Shown: positions 1 to 14,210 of the stretch, in pieces
Numbering within the stretch: position 1 is the first letter of the stretch
Layout: every line of letters starts with the position of its first letter
Origin: Collybiopsis luxurians FD-317 M1
Taxonomy: Eukaryota > Basidiomycota > Agaricomycetes > Agaricales > Omphalotaceae
Assembly (NCBI GenBank): GCA_000827265.1
Contig: KN834749.1
Location: 2,529,462 to 2,593,461 of the forward strand
Direction: 5' to 3'
DNA: 64,000 bases
Position numbers and translations under genes: made by a program
Notes under the pieces: model-generated
What the model was told of the DNA's origin: nothing
Database searches by the model: none
Seen by the model: the letters and a program-made list of their open reading frames with translations, nothing else

Positions 1-400
1 CTTGATTGTAGGATGCAAAAGTCAGTTATATCTCTTCATTTGTTAGGATTCTTACTGACTCACTCACAGAGGATTAATGCAAAGGGAAGGGTGGGCCAGC
101 TTGGGGCTGGAGAATGTGGATAAGAAAAGCCCCGCAGGAGGTAGTAGGGAGCATGCCGCGAGTTCTTCCAGTACAAGTTGAATTTCAACGTTACCCTACT
201 GAAAATAGATGCCCAACTCGGGAGCACGTTCGTCCCTTGTTGAAACATTTCCCCATTTGCGCGGAACGCCTTCTACTTCGGAGTTTTACCCCTACACTAT
301 CGTCATGAACGTTCGTTTGATTTCCGGCAGCGGAGTACAACGATCAGCGACGGGATAGTATAAATGCATCTGCACTCCCGAATTTTTAAACCAGAGAGCC
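1..400. other. Upstream intergenic region, no gene seen
   Basis: No convincing coding exon lies here. Short open frames on both strands lack recognisable motifs. The stretch probably holds the 5' flank of the phosphodiesterase gene whose start codon is at 401, and possibly the end of a gene outside the window. Confidence 0.4.
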
Positions 401-1999
401 ATGGTCTCCATCTTTTTACTAAGCTTGTTATGGCTTCCGGTCGCATTATGTACTCCTGGCCAGTACCCTCTCCAGCGCATCCTCGGAAAGTATTTTGACG
501 TTCAAGTTGGTGACCTGCCTCTTTTTTTTTTTGTGTTGGCGAGCCCAACTTTTTACTTCTAGGCTCATCGTGGAGGAAGAGGAAACACAGTGGAGAGCAT
601 TCTTCCCGCTTTTGCATGGTAAAATCGCTTTCAGCTGGTCCGAGCAGACGAGCTAGACACTATTCAGGGCTTTGATCGATGGTGCCACCACTTTGGAATT
701 AGACAACGGTATCACCAAGGTGCGTTCGGGATCTTTCGGATTTGCCCATACTGACAGTTTTCAGGATGGCCATGTCATCGTATGGGTAACGCGCTGTCTA
801 TCAACCCGCCCGAGCCATCTGTAAACCAATTTTCCAGCACGACGAAAATATTGTGGCAGCAAAGTGTCAGGATACAGTTCCGGCTTTCGAGGACGATCCC
901 GACTTCCCTTACGTCGGAAAATTTGTTGCCAACTTGACCCTTTCACAGCTTCAAACACTTGATTGCGGCTCAAAGAGACAAATCAACTTTCGTATGTCGT
1001 TCAACAATCGTGCTCCCGTCCAAATGCTCAATCTTCGTAGCCCTGCAATCTGTTTATCCCGGCGTCAGGATCTCAACACTTAAAGAAGTGTTTTCATTTG
1101 TCGAATGCGCAGACCCAGATTATCGCATCCTCTGGAATATCGAATCAAAAGTCAACCCGGTGCATCCAAATCGAACGTGCAGTCCCGAAGATTTCGTGTC
1201 AAAGCAACATGCCATCTTTGTTGACAGTCCGTATCGTCATTCCATCACAGTAAAATTTTCATATTCCCGCTACTTGCCATATTGGTCTAACGCCTTCATT
1301 TTAGTACCAAAGCTTTGATTGGAGAACTCTGATTGCTATGAAAGTATGTTCAGTGGTATCTTGCATGCCTTTGTCCTGCTAACTTGACACCAGGCTCTTG
1401 ACCGCTCGATCCCCACGTCTGCTCTCATCGATCTGTACGAATGCTGTTTTCTGTCTTCGTCTCTGAACAAACGTTGACCGGAGTTAATATATAGACACAC
1501 TGCGGTAATGTCCGATAACAAAACCTCCCCCTGGCTGGGTGGGGTTCGTCTTGATGATTTTGAGGGAGACCTGGGAATCCAAGTCGCCAGTGCGGCCCAT
1601 GCGATAGGTGCCGATATCCTTTCACCTGCCGATGTGGCCTCCATGGTCATTGACCCGACTCTTCCCGAGTACATTCCGTTTACGACTCGAGGTATGGTCG
1701 AATATGCACATCGATTGGGTATGCTCGTCAAACCTTGGACGGTTCGTTTTTCTGTTAGATGTCTGCCTGTCGCAGAGTTTCTGACTGACGGGTTTATCTC
1801 TCCACAGGTCAATCGACTAAGCATCGCAGAACAGCTTTTGGACTGGAACGTCGATGGGATCATTACTGATTACCCGAATATGGTACGCAGGCTTGTCCAG
1901 CAGCGAAATCGGCCGGTTGCGCCGAAATACCCAAAGAAGCGGGTGTTAGAGTGTTTGAATCGGCATATGAAGAAGGCGACTCCGTTGACGGATGTTTGA
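401..1999 (+). CDS. Secreted glycerophosphodiester phosphodiesterase (GDPD family)
   Basis: Predicted to hydrolyse glycerophosphodiesters to glycerol-3-phosphate and an alcohol in the secretory pathway or outside the cell. The ATG at 401 opens a hydrophobic signal peptide (MVSIFLLSLLWLPVALC). After an intron at about 506-562 the catalytic start AHRGGRGNTVES appears. Then come LIDGATTLELDNGITK, DGHVIVW joined to HDENIVA, and the late DGIITDYPN motif, so the His-Arg, Glu-x-Asp and His-Asp elements of the family are all present. At least seven introns are needed. The weakest junction is between about 1440 and 1507, where a short intron is inferred before SDNKTSPWLGG. The stop is at 1997-1999. 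The TIM-barrel family assignment is firm; substrate preference cannot be read from sequence. Confidence 0.85.
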
Positions 2000-3121
2000 C
2001 CTCTATAACGCACTTTTGCTAGACTCTAGATTTGGATTGTTTATCACGTTAAAGATTATTAGAAAAGTATCGCAATTTTGATAGTAGTATTCTGTATTTG
2101 AACAGTAATATCCATTGACGAAAAAAAAACAAATCATACGCCGATCATAGAGCTCCATAGAGAACGAACACTACCATGTCATTTCAAAGGGTGCATAAAC
2201 TAGAAACGTGGATGTATAGCTCAAGCTTTTCTGCGCTCTTCCCGCGGGGTGGAGGGCACTAGATGCAAGCTGCGAACAAGTAATTGGAACAACACTCTGT
2301 TAATAAGGACAGTGGCTTGCGTCATGATACAAGCAAGTTTGAATAATCACCGCAAAGTAAAATTGACATCATGGAAGGAAGTAAGGATATTGCATGGCAC
2401 GGTCCAAACTCTGAACGCCAGATTTCTGAGGCATAGCCCGAGTCGGCACAAGCATCATTGTCACAACTGATTTGCAAAACCCCTTCTATAGATCCCTTCT
2501 ACCTATGAAACCAGGCTACTTAATCACAAGCAACTATCTCCTCGAGCTATATTACAACATGGAAATGCACCGTTTCTCGTATCCGATAATTCCAGCTTTG
2601 ATCTTACCATATCTGGAAATCGCCTTTTAGCAGCTAATCACAGCTCTGAGCGCGTATGTGCTCGGCTGACTCAGGATTATAGGATTGCACAGAGCAAGCG
2701 ATATAGGATTAAAAAGCTCACAGCCATTCGGTTTTTTCAATTTTGAGCTGGACGCCGTATTCATTTACTCACGTTCGATAACATGAAAAGAAATGGAACT
2801 TTGAGCCTTGGATTTTCCTAGAAGTGTTTTGCTATTCCTATAGCTGTTCGCGCTTTGTTTCAAGAGTCGAGTCGGTTTCGCCATCGAGCAGTGGCATCGA
2901 CCTACTTAGCGATAGAAGTAAACGTGGCAGAACGTAAACGTAGGTCGGTTTCCTGCGAGCTACATCCATTACTTCAGCATTGCTCCCTATGCCTTAGGCC
3001 TGAGTTCCCAAATGCGTAGCCGAAGGATAGAGAAAAGGTTGGTGACAACCTATATAATGTCGAGATTTGGGATGACGCCGGCGCTTGAATGAGCGCTTCC
3101 GTTACTTGCCTTTGACCGACC
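2000..3121. other. Intergenic, about 1.1 kb, no gene seen
   Basis: Only short frames without motifs occur. It would hold the 3' region of the phosphodiesterase and the promoter of the RINT1-like gene. No repeat or RNA gene was recognised. Confidence 0.4.
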
Positions 3122-6100
3122 ATGAGCTCTTCTGAGATACGCGCGCTATTGGCTGAGCCTGATGTTGAACAAGCCAATCGGGCAACAGTACTGCTTCTCA
3201 ACTCTAAATTTCCATCCTTCGACGACCTTGAAAGGCTCGAGGAGGAGTTTCACGAGTCCGAAAAACACGAAGCTGAATTAGCGTCCAGGGTGCGTTTCAA
3301 TAGCATGTCCTGTTCTCGGACGTGTTGATCATAACTGCTATAGCTCAGCTCGCCTCCTCAGGCTCCATAGTGGCCAAGCTCATCTCAGAAGCGAAGTCTA
3401 CAGCTCATTCTCATATTGAAACGGCTCAAAACCTATCTCTACTTCGACACTCACTGACAGACGAACTTGTGGATCTTACGGATGGACTTTTGTCGTCGAT
3501 GTCCTCTGAGCCTGGCTCATCTACTCTAATGGAAGATATTGAGACCCTTCATCGGAATCTAAGCGATTTACAAGGGGTAAAGGGATATGCACAGGTGGTT
3601 AAGCATGTACTAGAACTCAGGCGAGTGGATTCTTTGCTCGGTCTACGTTAATTCTCATGAAAAGCTTTAGTGAATCATCTATCCAGCAAATTGAATCACT
3701 TCCTGCATCTGCGTCAATATCTACGTCCTCCGTCACACAATTCCAAACTCTTCAAGCTTTTGTCACAACCATCGCAAAGGCATGCTCATCTGTAGAAGAT
3801 GGCGCTGGCCAACAAAGCCTTCATTTAGTCAGCTTCCTGGAACGGGTCCGCAACAGGACGTGGGTTGACATCAAAAAAAGCCTATCAATGTCGGTCGTCA
3901 CGTATATTGCGAAACGTCCACATACTGACCAATGATTAAAGCCCTTTGTTGGATGCAGCGGAGCAACTACAATGGCCCATGTCAGTTGATTATGCTAAAG
4001 CCAGCAAAGACCAAAGGGTAGCATTTGAGCATGCGTTTCTTCGTCTGCTCCAGTTACAGCGAGTGTACGGATTCATGATGTGATTTTTTAGTTACTTTCT
4101 CTAAATTTCTCATTTGGATTCACAGCTCCGAGAGTATCAACGCAAAATCTTCCGAATCCCATTTAGAGAAGGACGGAATATACCCATTGGAAGTCCTTGT
4201 CCAATCTGTCGCGTTACGATTCAAGTTCCATTTTGAAGGGACACGAGAGACTAACAGGCCCGATAAAGTGAATAATCTCGTTCTCACAGTTTACCCTTCT
4301 CTCACCTTGGACTCCAGCCGGAATGGTACTTCACTCATGTCTTAAATGTTGCTCATGATCAGCGATTTTTCATGGAGAATGTCGTTCAACATTTACTCAA
4401 GTCTGCTGGGCATAGTAATATCAATGCTTGGGTATGTCGTTAAAGGCTATCATTTGTAATTCTTCTTAGTTTTCTCCAGAGAGAATTCACACGTCTTTTA
4501 CTGCCTCTTTTGACCAGCAAACTCAAGAGGACAATTCCATCTTTGCTAGCTCATCCGTCTCTACTCGCGCACACGATCTATCAAGCCCTAGAATTCGATG
4601 CTGCGATGAAAGAACAAGGGTTTGGACTTGAAGGTACATTAGCAAAGATAGATGCAACGGTCGAAAAGGCTGCGCATTCTTGGGCAGGCATAAGCGACAT
4701 TGTGCTTGGGAATAAAGAGTGGTTTGATGCATGGCTAGATGGTGAACGACGATGTAAGACCACCATGAATCTTGCTGTATTCAGCTTCTAACGCGTTCTT
4801 CTAATCGGCAAGTTGCTGAGAACCAATATCATGACCTAATCAGTGCATCCGACGCTTGGCAGATCGCCAACGACGACGATACAGAGCAAGAAACATCCGG
4901 TCCCGACCTCAAAACAACAAATTCTGGGCGGCGATTGAAGGCTTTGATAGAGCAAGTTACTGGTGAGTGTTTTCCAGCTGTTTGGAGTAATGTGCGTGAA
5001 ACCTGGCATAGATCGCTACTCTCCCCTTCCCAACTTTTTACACCGCACCCGCTTCCTGCTGTCAACGCAAATACCTCTTCTGGAGCTATATCTCGGGCGA
5101 TTAACGTCATCCTTGGATGCGTACGAGACGCTGTCCTCTGCGCTCGTTCGCGCTGTTCCAGGAGCTTTAGGTGTTAGTCTCGGGGTGAAGGAAGACTCTT
5201 CTAGTGTCAATGTGGAGACAGGTCGGTTGACGTCTGGTGTGGAAGGTGTGCAGAGACTGTGTAAAGCGCTTCTGAGCGCGAGATTCATTGGGGCTGCATT
5301 GGAGGCCTGGGGAGAAGAGCTGGTAAGCAACCTTTCACGCTTTACAAACGACAATTGATTCTGAAATTTCGACTTGCGTGTAGTTTTTCCTAGAGCTGTG
5401 GACAGAAATCAATCAAAAACCAGCGCTGCGAGCTCTCGCTCGCGCAAACCCTGCCTTGCCTTCAAATAACGGCGATGATGAATCACAAAATACAATTTTC
5501 GAAACCTTGGTGGCCAAATACGAGAAGGTTTGTGATCGTAGTCAGGACATCGTAGTCCAGCAGGTTTGCGCAGAAGTTGAGTCAAACTTGAAGGCGCACT
5601 TTTCTGCTGCGGCTGTGTAAGTGCCTCTTTACATATGACAGAGATGGTCATTCTAATGCAACTTGCTTCTCGCCACAGACCGACTTCGCCAACCGAGGAC
5701 GATTTCACGCTGTCTCAAACCCTCCTTAGACCCATAGCCATGTTATCCTCCCACCTGATATACTTGCGGACAACTCTTCCCCAACAAATCCTAACGGTGC
5801 TGTACCGACGTATTGCGTCCAGGCTCGCCGAGCACCTCTTGCAGCGACAAATCCTCTACCGCGGTGCGTTTTCTTCGGCAGAGGGGAAATTGATCCATGC
5901 CGAATGCGATGTATGGGTGCAAACATGTCTCGAGGTTCTTCTGCAGGCATTTGGAGGCAGTCGAAACCGTGTCGAAGCGCCGTGGTTGAGATTGATCGAG
6001 GCTGGAAGGTTGGTGGGTGTTGAAGAGGAGATGAGGGAGAAGGTCGTGAATGCGACGTTTGGTGGAACGGATGAAGAGGGTTGGGAAGATGTTATGCTGG

Positions 6101-6165
6101 AGGTAGTGGATTCTAACGAGTTGAGTCGTGAGGAAGTGGGGAAGATTCTGAGAAGGAGAGAATAG
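3122..6165 (+). CDS. TIP20: RINT1/Tip20-type subunit of the DSL1 vesicle-tethering complex
   Basis: The family tethers Golgi-derived COPI vesicles at the ER and, through RINT-1, also touches checkpoint control. The protein starts at MSSSEIRALLAEPD with an N-terminal coiled-coil-rich part (LERLEEEFHESEKHEAELASR, then LASSGSIVAKLISEAKS). The diagnostic middle follows: LRFKFHFEGTRETNRPDK and EWYFTHVLNVAHDQRFFMEN. Downstream are SKLKRTIPSLLAHPSLLAHT, IYQALEFDAAMKEQGF and WAGISDIVLGNKEWFDAWL, all typical of the RINT1_TIP1 family. Introns of about 50-70 nt interrupt the gene, and the last exon runs to the stop at 6163-6165. The length fits the family. The gene is convergent with MCM3, with only about 200 bp between the stops. 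Confidence 0.88.
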
Positions 6166-6365
6166 GTAGTATTATTGTGAGAATTCCTGGAATATTCGCT
6201 TTTGCTAAAGGGAATACAAGTTGTCCTGAGTCACGTTTGAGAGTTCAGGAGCTCTTGAAACCATTGCATCGATTAAGTTACAACACTGGATACAAATAAA
6301 AAAGACGCGAAAGCAAGAGGGAATACAGATATATCGTCGTACACAATGAACACAGACTCTGAAAA

Positions 6366-9064
<2,699 letters not shown>

Positions 9065-9452
9065 GGCTGCTGTCCAAAGCTTTCGAGGTGAAGGAGGGTG
9101 TCAAGGTTGTGACCTGTCGCGAAACGTTACATTGTCACGCTATATTCTTAAATCTCACGCCATAGCTTCGGCTTCGGCCGATGTAGGATCAACGATTATT
9201 ATTTGAACGTGTGTTATTTAACTCTACAGCCTCTTGTTCCGTAAGAAAAGAAAGGAGTGACAGTACAGACAATATACAGGCAAGTTGTTTAAAAATAAAC
9301 CAGAAAACGAGCGAGGGGGGCTACGAAAGCCATGTTTATGGTTGCTGCAAAGACTCAATATCAGTACTATAGAACATGACTCGAGACCCTGGGTGTACAA
9401 CTCACCAACAAGAGAAAGACTGCAACTTGAATAAGCTGGGCTTTCCAGCATC
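9065..9452. other. Intergenic between MCM3 and the octapeptide precursor gene
   Basis: Contains the MCM3 promoter side and the 3' flank of the small peptide gene. No further gene was recognised. Bases 9195-9450 may include the 3' UTR of the peptide gene; a GT-AG pair near 9345-9405 on the minus strand could be a 3' UTR intron, but this is weak. Confidence 0.35.
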
Positions 9453-9752
9453 TCAATCTCGTTTCCAGCTAGGTGGTGCTCCCTTCTGTCTTTTCCATCC
9501 TGGCGGAGGTCCTTTCTGACGCTTCCAGCCTGGCGGAGTGCCCTTTTGGCGTTTCTCCTCGACAAGAGGGGCACGAGCCGCGAGGGCATCTTCCTCTGGG
9601 ACCTAAACGATAGAAGAAAAAGAAAGAAACAGGCGCGTGTTCGCTTTCACGTCAATTACCTTAACCTTCATAGGAAGGGAACTCACCGGCATAGCCGTCG
9701 AAACGCTCATGGCAAATGCCAATAGCAAAGCAATGTAATGATGGATCAGCAT
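9453..9752 (-). CDS. Secreted precursor of three tandem Lys-Arg-bounded octapeptides
   Basis: Two exons (9687-9752 and 9453-9602) joined in phase 0 across an 84-nt GT-AG intron encode 71 residues. Exon 1 is a clean signal peptide, MLIHHYIALLLAFAMSVSTA. Exon 2 begins with an acidic pro-region, VPEEDALAARAPLVEE. Three repeats then follow, each preceded by Lys-Arg: QKGTPPGW, QKGPPPGW and QKGAPPSW, and the protein ends KRD. The layout is signal peptide, pro-segment and repeats separated by dibasic sites, which matches Kex2-processed precursors such as fungal alpha-factor-type pheromones and KEP proteins. The repeats differ at many third codon positions while keeping QKG-PP-W, which suggests selection on the peptide. 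The N-terminal Gln could become pyroglutamate. The receptor and function are unknown. The gene lies between MCM3 and PRP17 with no related partner nearby. Confidence 0.8.
9465..9554 (-). repeat. Three 30-nt tandem coding repeats (KR-QKGxPPxW units)
   Basis: Each 10-codon unit encodes Lys-Arg plus an octapeptide. The peptides lie at 9525-9548, 9495-9518 and 9465-9488. The Lys-Arg pairs use different codons in successive units, and QKG is spelled three ways, so the units are old or diverging under amino-acid-level constraint. Confidence 0.85.
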
Positions 9753-10793
9753 CTCGCTTGAGTGCGCGTGAGCCGGAGGGGAGGGAAACCAAAAAAATTA
9801 GCCTAGAGACGCGGGAGGGAGTTGAAAGCGCAAAGACAAGTAACAAGAATTACGACGATTATAAGAGATGGGGGGATCAATAAACTGCCGCGTGCGGCCA
9901 TACATCCATATCTCAATGAATTTAAATTTTCAGATTGACTCTGAATCTGCTCACATGTTTGTATGATCCATAGCAAGTTAGTTCCGCTCGAATGAATGTT
10001 GAGATTCGAGAATGACAATCCTTCATTCCGTCTGTAGGTAATTTTCTGTAAGCCAGTGAGATCTCGGGGAGGAATGGAAATTGCTATTGTTGAAAGAGAG
10101 TTATTCTCCGTTCAACGACAGATGCTTTAACGCTCGACGAAAGCCTGCACGAAGATGATCGGGTCCCATCAACCCCGGCCCCCCGAATTTTTTTGAAATT
10201 GAAACGATTTTCTTACTAACTCGGTGGCCAAGCCAGGGCGTCCCTTGTAAGCTGTCGTGTACCGCGGGGCCTGCGAGTTCCTGAGATCGGCTCGCCCTTT
10301 TTGGTCTTTCAACTTCGAGCGGAGGGGGCAACTGAACCACTGAACATGGAAGCATTTCCTGACCCGCTTCATCCCTGAGCAGACGTTGCTGAACGTCGCC
10401 GCGCCACCCACTGGCAGGATTCAGGACATGAGAAGCAGTGCTCTCATTCGTAGCCATCTACACTTATCGCGGGGATGGCCGGCCAGACATTCGGTTCTGT
10501 ACATATTGGGAACCGAGCAAAGCAAAGAATCAGAGGGACTTGATAAAGACTCTACTCAAAAGTTTGAGGGTTGAGGGCTGAGCACGGTAGCGACGAGGAA
10601 ACGGTCGGCACCGTTCCCAAAGCACCCGAGCATTGCAGGGTATAGTCTAGACTTACTCAAGGGTCGCTACCGTCAATGTTAAGCATTTAGTACTCACAAC
10701 GTGCTACTTATTAGGAACGGCGAATTCGAAGTACATTGATATTGTAAATAAAGGGGGGAAGGGGTGACCAAATCGCTCAACGGCGTACGCAGT
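9753..10793. other. Intergenic, with an internal GC-rich segment
   Basis: Promoter side of the peptide gene (9753 onward) and 3' flank of PRP17. The part at about 10100-10490 is distinctly GC-richer than its surroundings and carries overlapping open frames on both strands, the longest being 118 codons on the minus strand (10101-10457). No domain was recognised in any frame and no splice structure supports a gene. A structured non-coding RNA or transferred piece is possible but unsupported. Confidence 0.35.
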
Positions 10794-12151
10794 TCAATCC
10801 TGCAGAGAACGTTTGTAAGATGTAGTACTGTATATAGAGTTTGAAGCTACTTACCCAGAGTTTAATAAGTCCATCCCAAGACGCCGTTATTACTTTTGAC
10901 TATATATCGAGATTATCAGTTCAGATTTGCAGGCCTGAGGAGAACAAACGACCTACAGTGTCATGGGGTAGCCACTCGTGGGCGATAACGACTTTTGAGT
11001 GCGCCTTCATCCGAGACTTTATTCTCCCTGTCTTCCAGTCCCAAAACACGACATTCCCTTCCCCGTCGCCGCTGCTTATCCACTTGCCGTCGGGAGAGAA
11101 TCCTACTTGACATGCATAACCAGCAACGGAATGACCAGCGAATCGCTTTTTGCGATTTTGACGGAAATTGTCTGTACTGTAGATTAGGATTTGGTTATCC
11201 AGAGACTGCGCAGCAAAGTATCGTTCTGTTATGGAAAGAGAAATTGAAAAATGAGGGTCAAGACACGAGGAAAGATAGCGAGTCCGAAGATACGCACTTG
11301 AGGGATGTAGTGTTACTGCAGGCATCGAATGCATATGCGGTTCGGCAATGTATTTGATGACGACAGGAATGTCAAAGTCCCATGCTCGGATGGTTTTATC
11401 ATCGGAAGTAGTGACGAACCGCCGGTTCTCGTCCACGAAAGTAATGGTGTTAACAGGACCCAAATGCTGGTCATATTCTTGCGTGATATCGCCGGTGTTC
11501 ATATCGTACTGGAAATGCAAATGAGTGCGTTATGAAAACTAGAAAGTTAAGATACAAACCTGGATAATTTTCTTATCAGACATACCAGCCAAAAAGATGT
11601 GCTGCTTGTCCTGGTCTGGGTGGAACCGCACGACGTAAGGGATCTTTCCGTTCCCAAAGCGTTTGATACATTGACCGGTCTCCGTGTCCCAGAGCTTGAT
11701 TGTTCGGTCATAGCTACATGACAGGAACTGACGACCATCGTTGGAAAAGGTTACATCTTTCACGGCCTTGACGTGTCCATGGAATGTGCGCAAGCAATTC
11801 CCGTGCGTATAGATATCCCAGAGCTGCAAGGGTGATCAATAACGAGTCTCAGAGTTCCTGAGATTGTGCGTACCTTGATTTTAGTGTCCATTGACCCACT
11901 GAGGAACATATGGCCAGTCTCTGGAAAAGTACGGATGACAGACACTCCCTGTGTATGTCCAGTCCATGTGTGTATACAGACTTTTGGAATGAAGCACTCT
12001 TGCGATCCCGTTTCATGAAGAAGATGTGGTGCTTCTGAAATGGGCGGCGACATGTATGTCCGACCCTGGTAGTCTGTCATAGACTTGCCATGGAAGACAG
12101 AGGTCTCCTGGCCATGCGCACCACGCTTGGGTTTTGCTTTCCTTTTGACAA

Positions 12152-12185
<34 letters not shown>

Positions 12186-12874
12186 TTCCTCTCCAGCTTC
12201 GACACCCGTCAAGAAGTGGTTTTCCGGCTCCTCTCCCTCCCACTTGGCCCATGGACCAACATACGCGCCATCTCCTTCTACAACCTCCAGATCGCCTTTC
12301 ACCTTCCGCTTCCGTTTCAATTCTTTGCGTTGGCTCTTCGTAGAGCGCAGAATGTCAATAGTAGAGAATCCATTGGCTTGCGCGCTGTCTAACGAGCCAA
12401 GCACCGCAGGGGCATTCGGGTCAATTGAAGGATTTGCTGAATAGCCGAGGATGGAATGGGTGAGATGCTGAGCACGAAAAGCATGATCAGACATCGACTG
12501 TTCTTCGACATGACCCGCGAGAGCGTTCTGATTCAAGAACCGCTTTTTGTCGCCAAATGGATTCTCTGGGCCTTGTAAAGGGAGCATCATGTCACTGTAA
12601 GGGATGTTGACGTTCATTTGGGTGTCTGTTGGTCGGGTAACTAGTGAAGTTTGGTGAAGAGGATCCTGGTTAAGAAAATCAGATATTCCAACACAAAGAC
12701 AGTAAAAAATGAACATACCTCTGATAACACGTCTGGAGCGGCTTCGAGCTGAGATGAGTTGGCTGTTTCCTCTACGCGAACTTTCTTTGCAGCTGGAAGG
12801 GATGAGAGTCCGAAGACGTCTCCAGATTTGATTGCTTCATCCTCGTCAGAAGAATAACCTTGCACCAATGCCAT
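10794..12874 (-). CDS. PRP17: Pre-mRNA splicing factor PRP17/CDC40 (WD40 protein)
   Basis: Spliceosomal WD40 protein needed for the second catalytic step. The ATG at 12874 gives [18 protein letters not shown]. The conserved N-terminal part includes [20 protein letters not shown] and [17 protein letters not shown], followed by [16 protein letters not shown] and an acidic run of Glu residues encoded near 12147-12190. WD repeats begin at [19 protein letters not shown] and include [36 protein letters not shown] and [15 protein letters not shown]. The last repeat reads [16 protein letters not shown] final mini-exon carries only Asp and the stop (10794-10799) after an intron. Order and motifs match PRP17 from end to end. 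Confidence 0.93.
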
Positions 12875-14210
12875 GTCGGTTCTAGTCAAGAAGTGTTTGA
12901 GTGACTCAGTGTCACAGTCACAACCTTAAGCGCTCACTGGATTACTTTCCCTAAGTTCGTCTACCAATCATTTCTACCACACTTTTCCAAGTTGAATGTA
13001 GCTCTTATATGAGCCAGAAACAAGGCTTCAGCATGAATTGCTATCAGTCATATTAAAAAAATAAGTAACCCTGTACGTGCGGATAGTGGTATGGTGGAGC
13101 ATGAACACATAGGTATATTAAATCTCAAATGGTTTTACATCTTTTTTTCTGAAATAGATTAAACCCCGACACCGCCGTGTATCGATTCAAGGCTATGGGC
13201 TACCTCATTATCCCAGAACGGTAAGGTGGTTCTCTGAATTCTTGCAAAGATCTGCGGTACATGGTAGACCCGTCTAGTTTCTTCTCTCATTGTCGAGTGC
13301 ATGCAGGAGATGATATCATGATGTAGGTCTCGCAGCTCGGAGGACCTTGGCTCAGAAAATCATTAGAGGCTAGTAAGTTTGGAACGACAGAAACGAAATT
13401 CATGAAGCTCCGATACTCCGACACCTCCCATTCGCCTAGAATCACTCCTGGATTGATTGGATTTAGCAACAGTAAGATGATTCTATATTTCCGCCTTTTG
13501 CTCGGACTCACAACATTCTGCGGCCATGCAACGCGGTGTAGTGGCCTTGCTACATCTACGAATACTAGGACCGTGTTGTAGGTATGGCATTTGAGTAAAC
13601 TAGCTACTCCAATCCTTCAGTATATATAAGGTACAAAATATTCGTTGTCTGTCATTGCTCAAACAGCCGCAACAGCGGTGTCCGACGGTACGTGCTCGCC
13701 GTTATCACTTGAGTTGAAGAGCGTGTGTGTAAGTAGCTCTCGAAAGGAGGCTTGAGTGGCGTTGCTGAAAATTCAGAATGGTACGTTATGATCGACCTGG
13801 TTAGCCGTGGTTCTGGTTCAAGTAGTCCTAAGCGAGTAATGATGATAGCACTGTGGGTGTTGTGGCTTGGAAGAAATACTGTGGAGGCTATAATAAATTT
13901 GTATTACATCAAACTTGCCGAATTTGGCGAGTTCAGAATTGGGCGTCAAGGCGTCCGGCAAGCTTGTCCGTGTGTTTCGTCCACTTTGGCACTTTTCTTC
14001 CGCCTCTTGACTCTTTACCACCATCCTCGCTATTCCCCTTTCATCTCTTTCTCCAAAAGCCCTTTTCATTGTGCCAACTCAGCCGCTATCACCGTATACA
14101 ACCAGTCAGGATCATCCAAAAGCGACCTATATAGGTCTTGCGACGCGACACGATCTTCCGCAGCAGTCATTTTCGAAAGAACCATTCGAATAGAAAGTTT
14201 TATCAAGTAA
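12875..14210. other. Intergenic, about 1.3 kb, no gene supported
   Basis: Separates the divergently placed PRP17 and STE20-type kinase genes and so holds both promoters. Open frames at 13287-13511 and 13752-14210 have no motif and no signal peptide. No RNA gene or repeat was recognised. Confidence 0.4.

Noticed and set aside
9224..9589. 121-codon minus-strand frame starting MPSRLVPLLSRRN across the octapeptide gene
   Set aside because: It is in another reading frame, has no signal peptide or motif, and the spliced frame gives a signal peptide plus perfect dibasic repeats.
10101..10457. 118-codon minus-strand frame in the GC-rich island as a gene
   Set aside because: No domain, signal peptide or splice evidence, and competing frames of similar quality exist on both strands.
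12085..12444. Plus-strand Ser-rich frame
   Set aside because: It is the antisense shadow of the poly-Glu stretch in PRP17.
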